A stretch of 11,841 nucleotides of DNA from an uncultured Bacteroidales bacterium. Its GTDB lineage: Bacteria > Bacteroidota > Bacteroidia > Bacteroidales > UBA932. The notes under the pieces were generated by a model that did no database searches, was not told the origin of the DNA, and was given only the letters and a program-made list of their open reading frames with translations. The position numbers were made by a program, and so were the translations under genes. The stretch spans positions 1 to 11,841 of the forward strand of contig CAMOGR010000103.1 of assembly GCA_946614205.1 (NCBI GenBank), read 5' to 3'. This document shows positions 1-7,318 of the stretch, piece by piece. The stretch's first letter is position 1, and each line of letters starts with the position of its first letter.

Positions 1-465
1 CTGTGCGGAAGCTGTCTCTTCGGCGGGAGACTCGGCGGCTTTCTTTTTGCGGCCGCGCTTTGCAGGAGCCTTGGGCTCTTCTTTTGCCGGAACTTCTTCG
101 GCCTTGGGCTCTGCTGCCGGTTTTTCTGCCTGGACCTGCTGTGAGGGGACGGGAGCCTTTTCCTTTGCGGGACGGCCCCTTCTGCTCTTGGGCTTTGCTT
201 CTGCCGTCACGTTCCCGGCGTCACCGGCCTCCTGAGGTTTCTCTTCTACGGGCTTGGGCTCCGGAGTCTTGTTTTTGCGGGGGCGGCCCCTGCGGGGCTT
301 TTCCGGTATGGGTTTGAGAGATTCGGCCTTGGCCTCGGCGTCGAGTACCGCATAGCCCAAATCCTCCGTCGATGTATGCTTGTTGAACTTGATATTGAGC
401 TCTTTTGCCAGCGCCTCGAGCTGTTCCCGGCTCATTGCACTGAGCTCTGCGAGTTTATGTGTCAT
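1..465 (-). CDS. rho: Transcription termination factor Rho, N-terminal part (truncated by window edge)
   Basis: Reading leftward from ATG at 465, the frame stays open for 155 codons to the window edge, so the RNA-binding and ATPase domains lie outside. Residues about 5-45 (core 'SREQLEALAKELNIK') resemble the Rho N-terminal helical domain. After that comes a low-complexity tail rich in Lys, Glu, Ala and Pro, with three basic motifs: RGRP at 59-62, RGRP at 96-99 and RGRK at 137-140. A long disordered insertion between the N-terminal helical domain and the RNA-binding domain is typical of Bacteroidota Rho; in Bacteroides thetaiotaomicron such a region has been reported to drive phase separation. 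Rho is a cytoplasmic hexameric RNA helicase that ends transcription. A near-perfect -7 box lies upstream. The start is the first Met of the frame and precedes the domain directly. Another protein with a Rho-N/SAP-like domain and a basic tail is possible, since the catalytic part is not visible. Confidence 0.75.
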   Translation of the reverse strand, partial: MTHKLAELSAMSREQLEALAKELNIKFNKHTSTEDLGYAVLDAEAKAESLKPIPEKPRRGRPRKNKTPEPKPVEEKPQEAGDAGNVTAEAKPKSRRGRPAKEKAPVPSQQVQAEKPAAEPKAEEVPAKEEPKAPAKRGRKKKAAESPAEETASAQ

Positions 466-500
466 GTTGAAAATAAGGGAGAAGTGTTTAGTTGAACGTG

Positions 501-508
501 CAAATATA
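501..508 (-). promoter_or_regulatory. -7 promoter box of rho
   Basis: On the minus strand this reads TATATTTG, a perfect match to the Bacteroidota -7 consensus TAnnTTTG. It lies 35 bp before the rho ATG, which would give a leader of about 30 nt. I see no convincing TTTG -33 element at 19-21 nt spacing, so the call rests on the -7 box and its position. Confidence 0.45.
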
Positions 509-532
509 AGAATTATTTCTTAATTTCGCGAT

Positions 533-1771
533 ATGAAAAAAATATTGCTGATTGTTCTCCGGGCCTTCGCCGCAGTGCTGCTTCTTGCCGCCGCGGTGAT
601 AACAATATTTTCCGTCTCTCCGATATACAGATTCTCCAAGCCCAAGCCATTTTCCGGCCCCGACATTTACAATCCTTACCAGGGAATATCCGGCAGCTGG
701 AAGCGCGCCAGCTTCCACACCCATACCAAGGTGGACAACATTCTCAACGAATGCCCCGAATACCCCGACAAGGTCTTGTCCGATTACCGCAAGCTCGGGT
801 ACGACATCGTGACCTTCTCAAACCACAACCTGCTTACGCCGCATCCAACGGACAGCACCCTGCAGGTCGACGTCTACGAGCACGGCTACAGCATCTCAAA
901 GTTCCACAAGCTCGTGTTCAATCCGGGCCGGATGCACCTGTTCGACCACATCCTGCCCGTCCTGGCTTCCCAGAAGCAGTGGCAGTACGATTACCTGGGG
1001 CGCGACGCCGACTTCGTGATGATGAATCACCCCGACCGCACGCTCTTCACGACGTCCCGCACCATGCGCCTGCTCACCGGTTACCGTTTCATTGAAGGCG
1101 AGTGCGGCTACGACACGGGGCTCATACACTGGGACGAGGGATTGAGCGCCGGGCATTATTCCTATAACCTGCTGTCCGACGATTGTCACGATACGGGCAA
1201 TCACCGCAAGGTGGCGCGCCGCTGCACGTGGATCGACACCCCGGGTGCGCGTTATGAGGACATAGCCCCTGCTCTCGGCGCAGGGCGCTTCTATTCCATG
1301 CGCATCCCTGATTTCGGCGACGGCGACTGGCAGGTCAAGTACAGGGAGAACGCCAATCTGCCGTCCATCAAGGATATAGGCGTCCGTTCGGATACCTTGT
1401 TCATCTCCCTTTCTGCTCCGGCCCGCATAGTGGCGACAGGACAGGACCGCTCTGTCCTTGCCGAGACCACCGGTACGGAAATGACCTATGTGATGCGCGC
1501 CGGGGATCCGTACGTACGCTTTACCGCATACTTCGACAACGGCGTCAACATTTATTCCAATGCCTTCGCCCGTTACAATGCTCGCATAAGCGACTCGCCC
1601 TATGTGGTGAGTCCGCACAAGGTCAACGTTGCGCTGACGGTTTTATTCAACCTGGGGCTCCTGGGACTGCTGCTCCTCGAGCTCGCCTGCCTGAAGTTTG
1701 TCTTGACGCACAAAAAAAAGAAATCCAGGCCTACGGTAGAGCAGCTCCGCTTCCGGGGCATCGTTCCTTAG
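533..1771 (+). CDS. Membrane-anchored PHP-domain metallohydrolase-like protein
   Basis: 412 residues. Residues about 4-28 form a hydrophobic N-terminal helix after MKK (membrane anchor or signal anchor). The body then carries PHP-superfamily motifs in order: HTHT at 62-65, SNHN at 96-99, NHPD at 165-168 and DDCHD at 216-220. A second hydrophobic helix at about 368-392 precedes a Lys-rich cytoplasmic tail (KKKKSR). PHP domains bind two or three metals and usually hydrolyse phosphoesters, so an envelope-facing phosphoesterase is the reasonable inference; the substrate is unknown. The second motif is usually TDHN, and here Asn replaces the Asp. Residues about 280-365 look beta-rich and may be an accessory domain. 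The ATG at 533 is the only start that keeps the N-terminal helix. The gene is divergent from rho (67 bp gap), and its last 129 bp overlap the convergent GT39 gene. I recognise the superfamily but no named family. Confidence 0.75.
   Translation: MKKILLIVLRAFAAVLLLAAAVITIFSVSPIYRFSKPKPFSGPDIYNPYQGISGSWKRASFHTHTKVDNILNECPEYPDKVLSDYRKLGYDIVTFSNHNLLTPHPTDSTLQVDVYEHGYSISKFHKLVFNPGRMHLFDHILPVLASQKQWQYDYLGRDADFVMMNHPDRTLFTTSRTMRLLTGYRFIEGECGYDTGLIHWDEGLSAGHYSYNLLSDDCHDTGNHRKVARRCTWIDTPGARYEDIAPALGAGRFYSMRIPDFGDGDWQVKYRENANLPSIKDIGVRSDTLFISLSAPARIVATGQDRSVLAETTGTEMTYVMRAGDPYVRFTAYFDNGVNIYSNAFARYNARISDSPYVVSPHKVNVALTVLFNLGLLGLLLLELACLKFVLTHKKKKSRPTVEQLRFRGIVP
1643..1771. other. 129-bp convergent coding overlap (PHP gene / GT39 gene)
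   Basis: The final 43 codons of the plus-strand PHP gene (TAG at 1769-1771) and the final 43 codons of the minus-strand GT39 gene occupy the same DNA. On the plus strand this encodes most of a transmembrane helix plus a basic tail. On the minus strand it encodes the end of the GT39 C-terminal domain (about 'LLYRRPGFLFFVRQ') followed by a hydrophilic Glu/Gln-rich tail. Both readings look like plausible protein ends, so neither is an obvious shadow. No room is left for a conventional terminator between the genes. Confidence 0.7.
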
Positions 1772-3340
1772 CCTTTCGGCGTTCCCCGGCTCGTCTTTCA
1801 GCACGAAGTAGCAGGGCTTGTCGATAGGGCCCCTGCACAGCCATTCGAAGTCGTCGCAGCTGTTCTGCGGCTGCCTGAGCGTATAGAAATACTGCGCGTA
1901 GCTCTTGAAATAGGCAGGCTGCACATAGCAGTCCTCTCCCTGCCGCTGGACGTAAAAGTCTACGGCAGACGCCTGGCTGTACTTTTCCACCTCCGGCACT
2001 GCGCAGATGATGGCGGTAAGGGCGAAGGTGAGGTGGGCGAATGCGAGCGGGACGAAAGCCCGCATCGAGGGACGGCGGCGGAAGGCCAGGCAGAACCATA
2101 CCGTACCTGCAATCAGTATCAGTCCGACGAAAGGCTCGAATCCGTGCCACTGGCTGCTCGCTTCCATGCAGCTTACGGCGAACGGGTCCTTGACCAGCGG
2201 GATTATGCGCTCCTTGAAAGAATCGAAAAGGGTAAGCGCCGTGAGCACGATGCCGAAACCGCTGGCGAATACTGTCAGCAGGATTCTCTGCCAGCGCCTC
2301 AGGACAAGGCTTCCGTCCAGCATGCGCGAAACGGCCCAGGCCGCAATGAAGGTGATGGGGAAGTAGCAGAAAGACGAATAATGGACGATCTTGGTGCGGA
2401 CGATCGTAAACAGGATGAGCACTACCCAGAACGAAACGCACATCCATTGAAGGAGCCCTCTCGTACGCTCGTCTGGCTCCGATGCAGCCGCTCCTTTCCT
2501 GAAAGCCGACAGGGCGAAGACCGAGGCCGGCGTCACGCCAATTAGAAGAATGACGAAATGGTACAGAAGGAATCCTCCGTGACCGGCGTCCTTTGTCTCG
2601 AACAGGCGTATCTGGTACAGGATGAAATCCTCGATTACGTCAGCGTGCCCGGATAACGCGAGGGCGATGAACCACGACCCTCCGACCAGAAAGAAGAGTA
2701 CGAAAAACACGGCGACGTCCCTCCAACTGAAGGCAAATCGGAAACGCTTGATTATCAGCCAAACGCCGGCCGTAAGACAGAAAATCAGGAAACCTACCGG
2801 CCCTTTGGTCATTACCGCAAGGCCATTGAAAATGCCGCTGAGTGCCGCATGCCTTGGACGGAGCGGCCCGGCGGACGGGTCGGCATATCTGGAGAAGAAG
2901 TAAATCGCAAGGAAGATGAAGAGGTTGAACCAGGGGTCGATTATTCCCGACTTGAAGTAAAAGAAAGGCAGGAACGATATGCAGTACAGCAGGGCCCACA
3001 GTATGCCCAGGCGCTCGCCCCCGGTTTTCCTGCCTATGTTGAACAGTACCAGCAGGGTAAGTATTCCGGCGATGGTGTTGGGGAAGCGGGCTGCGAATTC
3101 TCCGACGCCGAACAGCTTCATGCTCAGTGCCTGCATCCAGATGAACAGGGGAGGCTTCTCCCAGAAGGATTCGAAGTTTATCCTGACGTTGAACCAGTCA
3201 CCGGTGACGAGCATTTCGCGGGCGGATTCAGCGAAGTTGATTTCATCCCAGTCGAACAGTCTTACGCCGCCTATTCCGGGAATGAACAGGAGCGCACCTG
3301 CTACCGCAATCAGCAGGTTGATCAGCACGGAGCGTTTCAT
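1643..3340 (-). CDS. GT39/ArnT-like GT-C glycosyltransferase (polyprenyl-phosphate-sugar dependent)
   Basis: 565 residues from ATG at 3340. The N-terminal membrane helix (about 4-24) leads into the first periplasmic loop, with the Asp-Glu pair D32-E33 in 'FDWDEINFAE'; an acidic residue here is catalytic in ArnT and protein mannosyltransferases. EKPP at 61-64 is another family hallmark. About ten further hydrophobic segments follow to about residue 450, then a soluble C-terminal periplasmic domain. The length fits the family (roughly 500-600). Such enzymes move a sugar from undecaprenyl-phosphate to a lipid or protein on the periplasmic side; the acceptor cannot be read from sequence. The start is set by a 4-bp ATGA overlap with the upstream GtrA-like gene, and the coding frame immediately before it is hydrophilic and unlike the family. 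It is the last gene of the operon; its 3' end overlaps the PHP gene. Confidence 0.87.
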   Translation of the reverse strand: MKRSVLINLLIAVAGALLFIPGIGGVRLFDWDEINFAESAREMLVTGDWFNVRINFESFWEKPPLFIWMQALSMKLFGVGEFAARFPNTIAGILTLLVLFNIGRKTGGERLGILWALLYCISFLPFFYFKSGIIDPWFNLFIFLAIYFFSRYADPSAGPLRPRHAALSGIFNGLAVMTKGPVGFLIFCLTAGVWLIIKRFRFAFSWRDVAVFFVLFFLVGGSWFIALALSGHADVIEDFILYQIRLFETKDAGHGGFLLYHFVILLIGVTPASVFALSAFRKGAAASEPDERTRGLLQWMCVSFWVVLILFTIVRTKIVHYSSFCYFPITFIAAWAVSRMLDGSLVLRRWQRILLTVFASGFGIVLTALTLFDSFKERIIPLVKDPFAVSCMEASSQWHGFEPFVGLILIAGTVWFCLAFRRRPSMRAFVPLAFAHLTFALTAIICAVPEVEKYSQASAVDFYVQRQGEDCYVQPAYFKSYAQYFYTLRQPQNSCDDFEWLCRGPIDKPCYFVLKDEPGNAERLRNDAPEAELLYRRPGFLFFVRQDKLQAGELEEQQSQEPQVE

Positions 3341-3765
3341 TTGCGGAAGAGTATGAATTTCTTTGCGTTGAAGTTCCAGAGGAAAACCAGCATGCTGGCT
3401 ATGAGCTTGGCGAGCAGGTAGAAAAGGCCGAGAGTGTCTGCGAGAATCCACATGAGAAGTTCCGTGAGGCCGAGGCCTACGAGGCCTATGCTCAGGAATA
3501 TGAGGGCTTCCACGGTTTTGCTCTTGAAGTGCCTGGAATCAAATACCCAGTGGGTGCTGAGGATGTATGTGACAAGCAGGCCGGCGAGGAAGGCTATGGC
3601 CGTCCATACCAGCAGCAAATCTTCCCCGAAGACCTCGGTGAGTATGGTCAGTATGAGGAAATCGACGATAGTTGCGCTGAAACCGGAAATGCCGTAGCGC
3701 ATCAGCTGTATCCAAAGGTTGCCGGTGTGCTCCTTGAACAGGGACCGAATGCTCTTCTTGCTCAT
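3337..3765 (-). CDS. GtrA-like membrane protein (putative polyprenyl-phosphate-sugar flippase)
   Basis: 142 residues, the usual size for GtrA/DPMS-type proteins. There are four hydrophobic segments at about 20-44, 50-70, 86-107 and 112-134. Family signatures are visible: RYGISG at 23-28 with Asp35 in the first helix, 'STHWVF' (70-75) after the second, and the typical end 'WNFNAKKFILFRK'. GtrA-family proteins are proposed to move polyprenyl-phosphate-linked sugars across the inner membrane. Its position between a DPM1-like synthase and a GT-C transferase fits exactly that step. Start and stop both sit in ATGA overlaps (with the family 2 transferase at 3762-3765 and with GT39 at 3337-3340), implying translational coupling. 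The sugar is not predictable. Confidence 0.87.
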   Translation of the reverse strand: MSKKSIRSLFKEHTGNLWIQLMRYGISGFSATIVDFLILTILTEVFGEDLLLVWTAIAFLAGLLVTYILSTHWVFDSRHFKSKTVEALIFLSIGLVGLGLTELLMWILADTLGLFYLLAKLIASMLVFLWNFNAKKFILFRK

Positions 3766-4508
3766 CTGGGCGGGAACAGTTTGGAGCGCAGCAGATGCCA
3801 CTTGCACAAGCGGTAGGTAAGCGAAACCCTGAGCACGCCAAGCCCGTAGACGGTGCTTCGGGCGAGATTGATGGACGAAGCCTCGGGAAAATACTTTGTG
3901 GGGCAGGTGACTTCTCCGATATGGAAACCCGCCCAGAATATCTGGGCAGCCATTTCGTTGTCGAAGATAAAGTCGTCCGAGCAGCGCTCGAAGTCGACAG
4001 CCCTAAGGACGTCGGCGCTGAAAGCGCGGTATCCGGTGTGGTATTCGGAGAGTTTCTCTCCGAGCAGTATGTTCTGGGTGAAGGTCAGGAACCGGTTTGA
4101 TACGTACTTGACAAGCGGCATCCCTCCCCGCAGCGCCCCGCCCCCGAGAATACGGGAGCCGAAAACCACCGGATAGACTCCGTTTGCAATGATGTAAGCC
4201 ATCGATTCTATGAGCTTCGGGGTGTACTGGTAATCGGGGTGGAGCATGATGACGATGTCGGCTCCAAGCTCCAGTGCCCGCTTGTAGCAGGTCTTCTGGT
4301 TGGCTCCGTATCCCTTGTTCTCGGGATGTACGAGAACCTCCGCAATGCCGAGCTCGCGCGCTGCCGCAACGGTGCCGTCGCTGCTGTGGTCGTCGGTGAG
4401 TATCACCTCGTCGACGATGTCCATGGGGACCTCGTCAAGCGTGAGGCGCAGCGTTTTTTCCGCATTGTATGCGGGCATCACCACTATTATCTTCTTCCCG
4501 TGTATCAT
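3762..4508 (-). CDS. DPM1-like family 2 glycosyltransferase (polyprenyl-phosphate-sugar synthase)
   Basis: 248 residues, GT-A fold. Motifs in order: 'VVMPAYNAEKTL' (9-20), DDHSSDGT (39-46) for nucleotide binding, 'NKGYGANQK' (64-72), 'MLHPDYQYTP' (88-97) at the place of the DxD-type metal site, and 'EYHTGYRAFS' near residue 175. This order matches the DPM1/DPG-synthase group, which transfers a sugar from a nucleotide donor to a polyprenyl phosphate on the cytoplasmic face. There is no C-terminal pair of membrane helices, so it is probably a peripheral enzyme working with the separate GtrA-like protein. At the metal site His90-Pro91-Asp92 replaces the common Asp-Ala-Asp. ATG at 4508 is chosen because it follows the lptD stop by 1 bp and directly precedes the Rossmann-type beta strand; the earlier reading would add 24 unrelated residues inside lptD. 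Confidence 0.87.
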   Translation of the reverse strand: MIHGKKIIVVMPAYNAEKTLRLTLDEVPMDIVDEVILTDDHSSDGTVAAARELGIAEVLVHPENKGYGANQKTCYKRALELGADIVIMLHPDYQYTPKLIESMAYIIANGVYPVVFGSRILGGGALRGGMPLVKYVSNRFLTFTQNILLGEKLSEYHTGYRAFSADVLRAVDFERCSDDFIFDNEMAAQIFWAGFHIGEVTCPTKYFPEASSINLARSTVYGLGVLRVSLTYRLCKWHLLRSKLFPPR

Positions 4509-4509
4509 G

Positions 4510-7254
4510 TCAGTTGTCCCAGTAACTGCTGCTCTTCTTGAGCTGGAGGATGTCTGCAAGCGCGGCAGCGTTGGCTGCAATGCGGAACTGGTAGGATGCC
4601 CAGGTGCCCGTAGGTACCCAGGACACGGAGATGTTGAAGCAGTGCAGGTCGTATGTGAAGCTGAACTGCGTCGTCGTCAGTTTCATTGCCTGAAGGTCGA
4701 ATCCGGAACTGGCGTTGATGCTCAGTCGCGGAGTAAGCTTGATGTTGCCGCTGGCCTGCAGCGTCTGGGTTATGTTGTTGGTGCTGCTGAGCACTCCCTC
4801 TTCGTCCATGGTGTACCGTTTGCTGCAGCTGAAGGAGTAGCTGAGGTTGAGCGACCAGGGTACGTCGGGATTGGTGTAGTAGAGCCAGCCTCCGGGAATG
4901 TACTCGCCGGTAACGGGGTGGGTGAAATACCGCTGGTAGTAGCTTGCCGCGCCGTTTATCGTTGAACCGTTTCCGCGGCCGTTGGGGTCCTTGTTGCCGT
5001 CGTTGCCGTTTATCTTGCCGTCTCCGGAGATGGAATAGGATGCCGAGGCCGATACGTTGCTGAGCCTGAGGAGTCCCTGTCCCTGGGTTACGGCGAACTT
5101 GGATATTCTCTTGCCTCCCGCTCCGATGGCGTAAGGGTCGAATCCGGCGTTGGCGCTGATGGTAATCTTGTTGAACAGGGACGTGGACATGGACAGGTTG
5201 ACGTTGTTCATCTTGAGAGAGTCAGCCAGGAAATTGTATCCGGTGGTGATGTTCAACTGGTCTATGAGCTTGATTTTCTTGGTGCCGGTGCCGGTGGTGT
5301 CGGCGAAATCCCGTACCTTGGCCTCCAGGTTGTTGCCTATGGAGATGTTGGCCGTGGCGGACTTGCCCTTGCCCGGAGGAGCGTTGAGGCTGCCCTGGTA
5401 AATGTTGTAGTCGTAGGTCTTCTCGTTGCCGTTGATGTCTGTGTAAGTGAGTGTGCGGTAACCGTTTGCATAGGTGCCGAGCTCAGGCGACAGGTTCATG
5501 GAGACGGAAGGGGAGATGACGTGGCGTATTGCCTGCACCTTGCTGAAGTTCCCGAACTGGTACATTCCGTAGAGGCGGGTGCTCATGGCAACGGAGCCCG
5601 AATACCTCTGGGTGATGCCGAAGGTGTTGAACTGAGTGCTCGGCTGCTCCTCGACCTTGTCCGTCTCTGGATTGTAGGCGTATTCCTTCTTGCGGAACTG
5701 CCAGCTCATGGCGTAGGATACGGACGGGTTGACGTTGAGGTACTTGAGTATCTGGAAGTTGGGCAGACCGATGCTGAAGTTGTGGTTCATGCCGTTCTGG
5801 AACTTGTCCAGGAAGCCCTCCTGCCCGAATTCGGATGCCTTGAAGTTGATTTTGTTCTGCAGGCTGGTGTTGTATCCGATGGAGATTTTCTCGTAGAACC
5901 TTTCCTTGCCCACGCGGACCTTGCGCTTGAAGGGGTAAAAGGTGCTGACCGACAGTGTGATGTTAGGCAGGGTGAAGGCATAGGACGAGTCCCTGGAACT
6001 CTGGGAGTGCAGGGCGTTGACGCTGAGGTTGACCTTGCCGTTCCAGTTCTTGGCATAGGAAATGGACGATGAAATCTGGTTCTGCAGGGCCTCGTTTACG
6101 CTGCGGGAGTTGTATTTGTTGTTGCCCGGGGACGAGAAGTTCACCGAGGCGCTGAAAGACGTACCGGGGTGAGCCTTGGGGTCCTGCGAGTGGGACCATT
6201 TGACGGAGAAGTTGTCGAAGGCGTTGAAGTCCGGGGTCTCAGGCTCGCCGGTCTGGTCGTGGGAATAGGTGAAGCCGAAACTGCCGGTGAACTTGTATTT
6301 GACCATATACCGGGAGTTTACGTTCACCGCCCAGGAGCCCAGGGTGTAGTAGTCTCCGGTGAGAGACAGGTCGAGATAGTCGCCGAAGACGAAATACATT
6401 CCGGCATCCCGCATGTAGAAACCTCGGGCGTTCTCTTCTCCGAAATTCGGCATGAGGAGGCCGGTGGCCCTTTCCGGGCGCTTCGGAATGAATCCGAACG
6501 GCAGGCCGACAAAAGGCAGCTTGACATCTTCCACGACGAGGTAGGCGGGACCGAACACGGTCTTCTGCGAAGGCTTCGTCATGACCTTGGCGGCAGTGAG
6601 TGCCAGGTAGTAGTGCGGATTGTCCATGTCGCACACGGTGTATTTGCCCTCGGTCATGTTGATGCTCTGGTCGGGCATCATCTTGACCTTTCCGCCGTGC
6701 ATTATGGCGTTGTCCTCGTTGGTAATTATGTTCTTGATGGAGGATTTCTTGGTGTTGAAATTGTATTTCACCTCGTCCATGTTGTAGGTCTTGCCCTTCT
6801 GGGTCATGACCGGACGGCCGATCCACTCGTCCTTCAGGGAATCGTATACTCCCTTCGCGAACACGGTGCCGGTGTTCATGTCGTACTGCATGTAGGCGGC
6901 GGTGAGCTTCATGTCCTGATACTCGACGGACACGTCCCCGTAATAGTAGATGAGCCTGTGGCCGTCGGAGAACACTTCTACGATGGAGTCCTTGGCTGCG
7001 GAAAATGCAGGAACCTCAAGCGAACTCTTGCTGCGGAGTTCCGCGGAGTCGCGGCGGTGTATGGAATCGGCGACGTGAATGGAATCGCGGCGGGCGAGCG
7101 CGGCCGAGTCGAGCTCGACCTTGCGTACCGTCTTTGGTACGGCACTGCTGAAAACCTGTCTGGGACCTCTCCGGCCGACCGTCTGGGCGTCCAGAGTGGC
7201 AAAGGACAGGAGCAGCAGGAGCCCCGCGTAAACCAATCGCCTGAATGTGTTCAA
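4510..7254 (-). CDS. lptD: LptD-like outer-membrane LPS assembly protein, TTG start
   Basis: 914 residues from TTG at 7254. The signal peptide is 'NTFRRLVYAGLLLLLSFATLDA' in two stretches: a positive n-region (2-9) and a hydrophobic core (10-21), with cleavage likely near 23-24. Residues about 49-71 are a charged segment repeating DSI/DSA and RRDS. An OstA/LptA-like beta segment begins near 99 (YYYGDVSVEY). The family hallmark 'LPFVGLPFGFIPKRPER' spans about 246-262, and then some 600 residues of alternating polar/aromatic strands form the barrel. LptD inserts lipopolysaccharide into the outer leaflet. Size and signatures match the Bacteroidota LptD-like family rather than the enterobacterial one. 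No ATG occurs in frame before residue 115, so a non-ATG start is forced. The TTG at 7317 lies in the -33 box and upstream of the predicted transcription start, hence 7254. First gene of the operon with the glycosyltransferase genes, 1 bp from the next. Confidence 0.8.
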   Translation of the reverse strand: MNTFRRLVYAGLLLLLSFATLDAQTVGRRGPRQVFSSAVPKTVRKVELDSAALARRDSIHVADSIHRRDSAELRSKSSLEVPAFSAAKDSIVEVFSDGHRLIYYYGDVSVEYQDMKLTAAYMQYDMNTGTVFAKGVYDSLKDEWIGRPVMTQKGKTYNMDEVKYNFNTKKSSIKNIITNEDNAIMHGGKVKMMPDQSINMTEGKYTVCDMDNPHYYLALTAAKVMTKPSQKTVFGPAYLVVEDVKLPFVGLPFGFIPKRPERATGLLMPNFGEENARGFYMRDAGMYFVFGDYLDLSLTGDYYTLGSWAVNVNSRYMVKYKFTGSFGFTYSHDQTGEPETPDFNAFDNFSVKWSHSQDPKAHPGTSFSASVNFSSPGNNKYNSRSVNEALQNQISSSISYAKNWNGKVNLSVNALHSQSSRDSSYAFTLPNITLSVSTFYPFKRKVRVGKERFYEKISIGYNTSLQNKINFKASEFGQEGFLDKFQNGMNHNFSIGLPNFQILKYLNVNPSVSYAMSWQFRKKEYAYNPETDKVEEQPSTQFNTFGITQRYSGSVAMSTRLYGMYQFGNFSKVQAIRHVISPSVSMNLSPELGTYANGYRTLTYTDINGNEKTYDYNIYQGSLNAPPGKGKSATANISIGNNLEAKVRDFADTTGTGTKKIKLIDQLNITTGYNFLADSLKMNNVNLSMSTSLFNKITISANAGFDPYAIGAGGKRISKFAVTQGQGLLRLSNVSASASYSISGDGKINGNDGNKDPNGRGNGSTINGAASYYQRYFTHPVTGEYIPGGWLYYTNPDVPWSLNLSYSFSCSKRYTMDEEGVLSSTNNITQTLQASGNIKLTPRLSINASSGFDLQAMKLTTTQFSFTYDLHCFNISVSWVPTGTWASYQFRIAANAAALADILQLKKSSSYWDN

Positions 7255-7279
7255 TTTAATATTTTTTTTATTAAATTTG
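7246..7279 (+). promoter_or_regulatory. Promoter of the amidase gene
   Basis: TAAATTTG at 7272-7279 is a perfect TAnnTTTG -7 box, placed 25 bp before the TTG start at 7305. A weak -33 candidate, TGTG at 7246-7249, has a 22-nt spacer. The -7 box lies just downstream of the predicted lptD transcription start, so the two divergent promoters are interlocked. Confidence 0.5.
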
Positions 7280-7286
7280 CAATCTA

Positions 7287-7318
7287 CAAAAGTAACACTA
7301 TTTTTTGAAACGCGCAAT
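7287..7318 (-). promoter_or_regulatory. Promoter of the lptD-glycosyltransferase operon
   Basis: On the minus strand the -7 box TACTTTTG (7294-7287) matches TAnnTTTG exactly. ATTG (7318-7315) sits 20 nt upstream as a three-of-four match to the TTTG -33 element, the expected Bacteroidota spacing. Transcription should start around 7280, giving an AT-rich leader of about 25 nt before the TTG start at 7254. Confidence 0.6.

Noticed and set aside
521..528. TAATTTCG as the -7 box of the PHP gene
   Set aside because: It has one mismatch to TAnnTTTG, no -33 partner, and sits 4 bp before the ATG, which would require a leaderless transcript.
3341..3451. N-terminal extension of the GT39 protein to 3451
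   Set aside because: It would add 37 hydrophilic residues inside the GtrA-like gene; the ATG in the ATGA overlap at 3340 gives the expected N-terminal membrane helix.
6169..7308. 379-codon open frame on the plus strand opposite lptD
   Set aside because: The product is a Val/Gly/His-rich shadow of the LptD N-terminal half and crosses the divergent promoter region.
7255..7317. Upstream TTG start at 7317 for lptD
   Set aside because: It lies within the -33 element and upstream of the predicted transcription start, and it would place a charged 21-residue extension before a good signal peptide.
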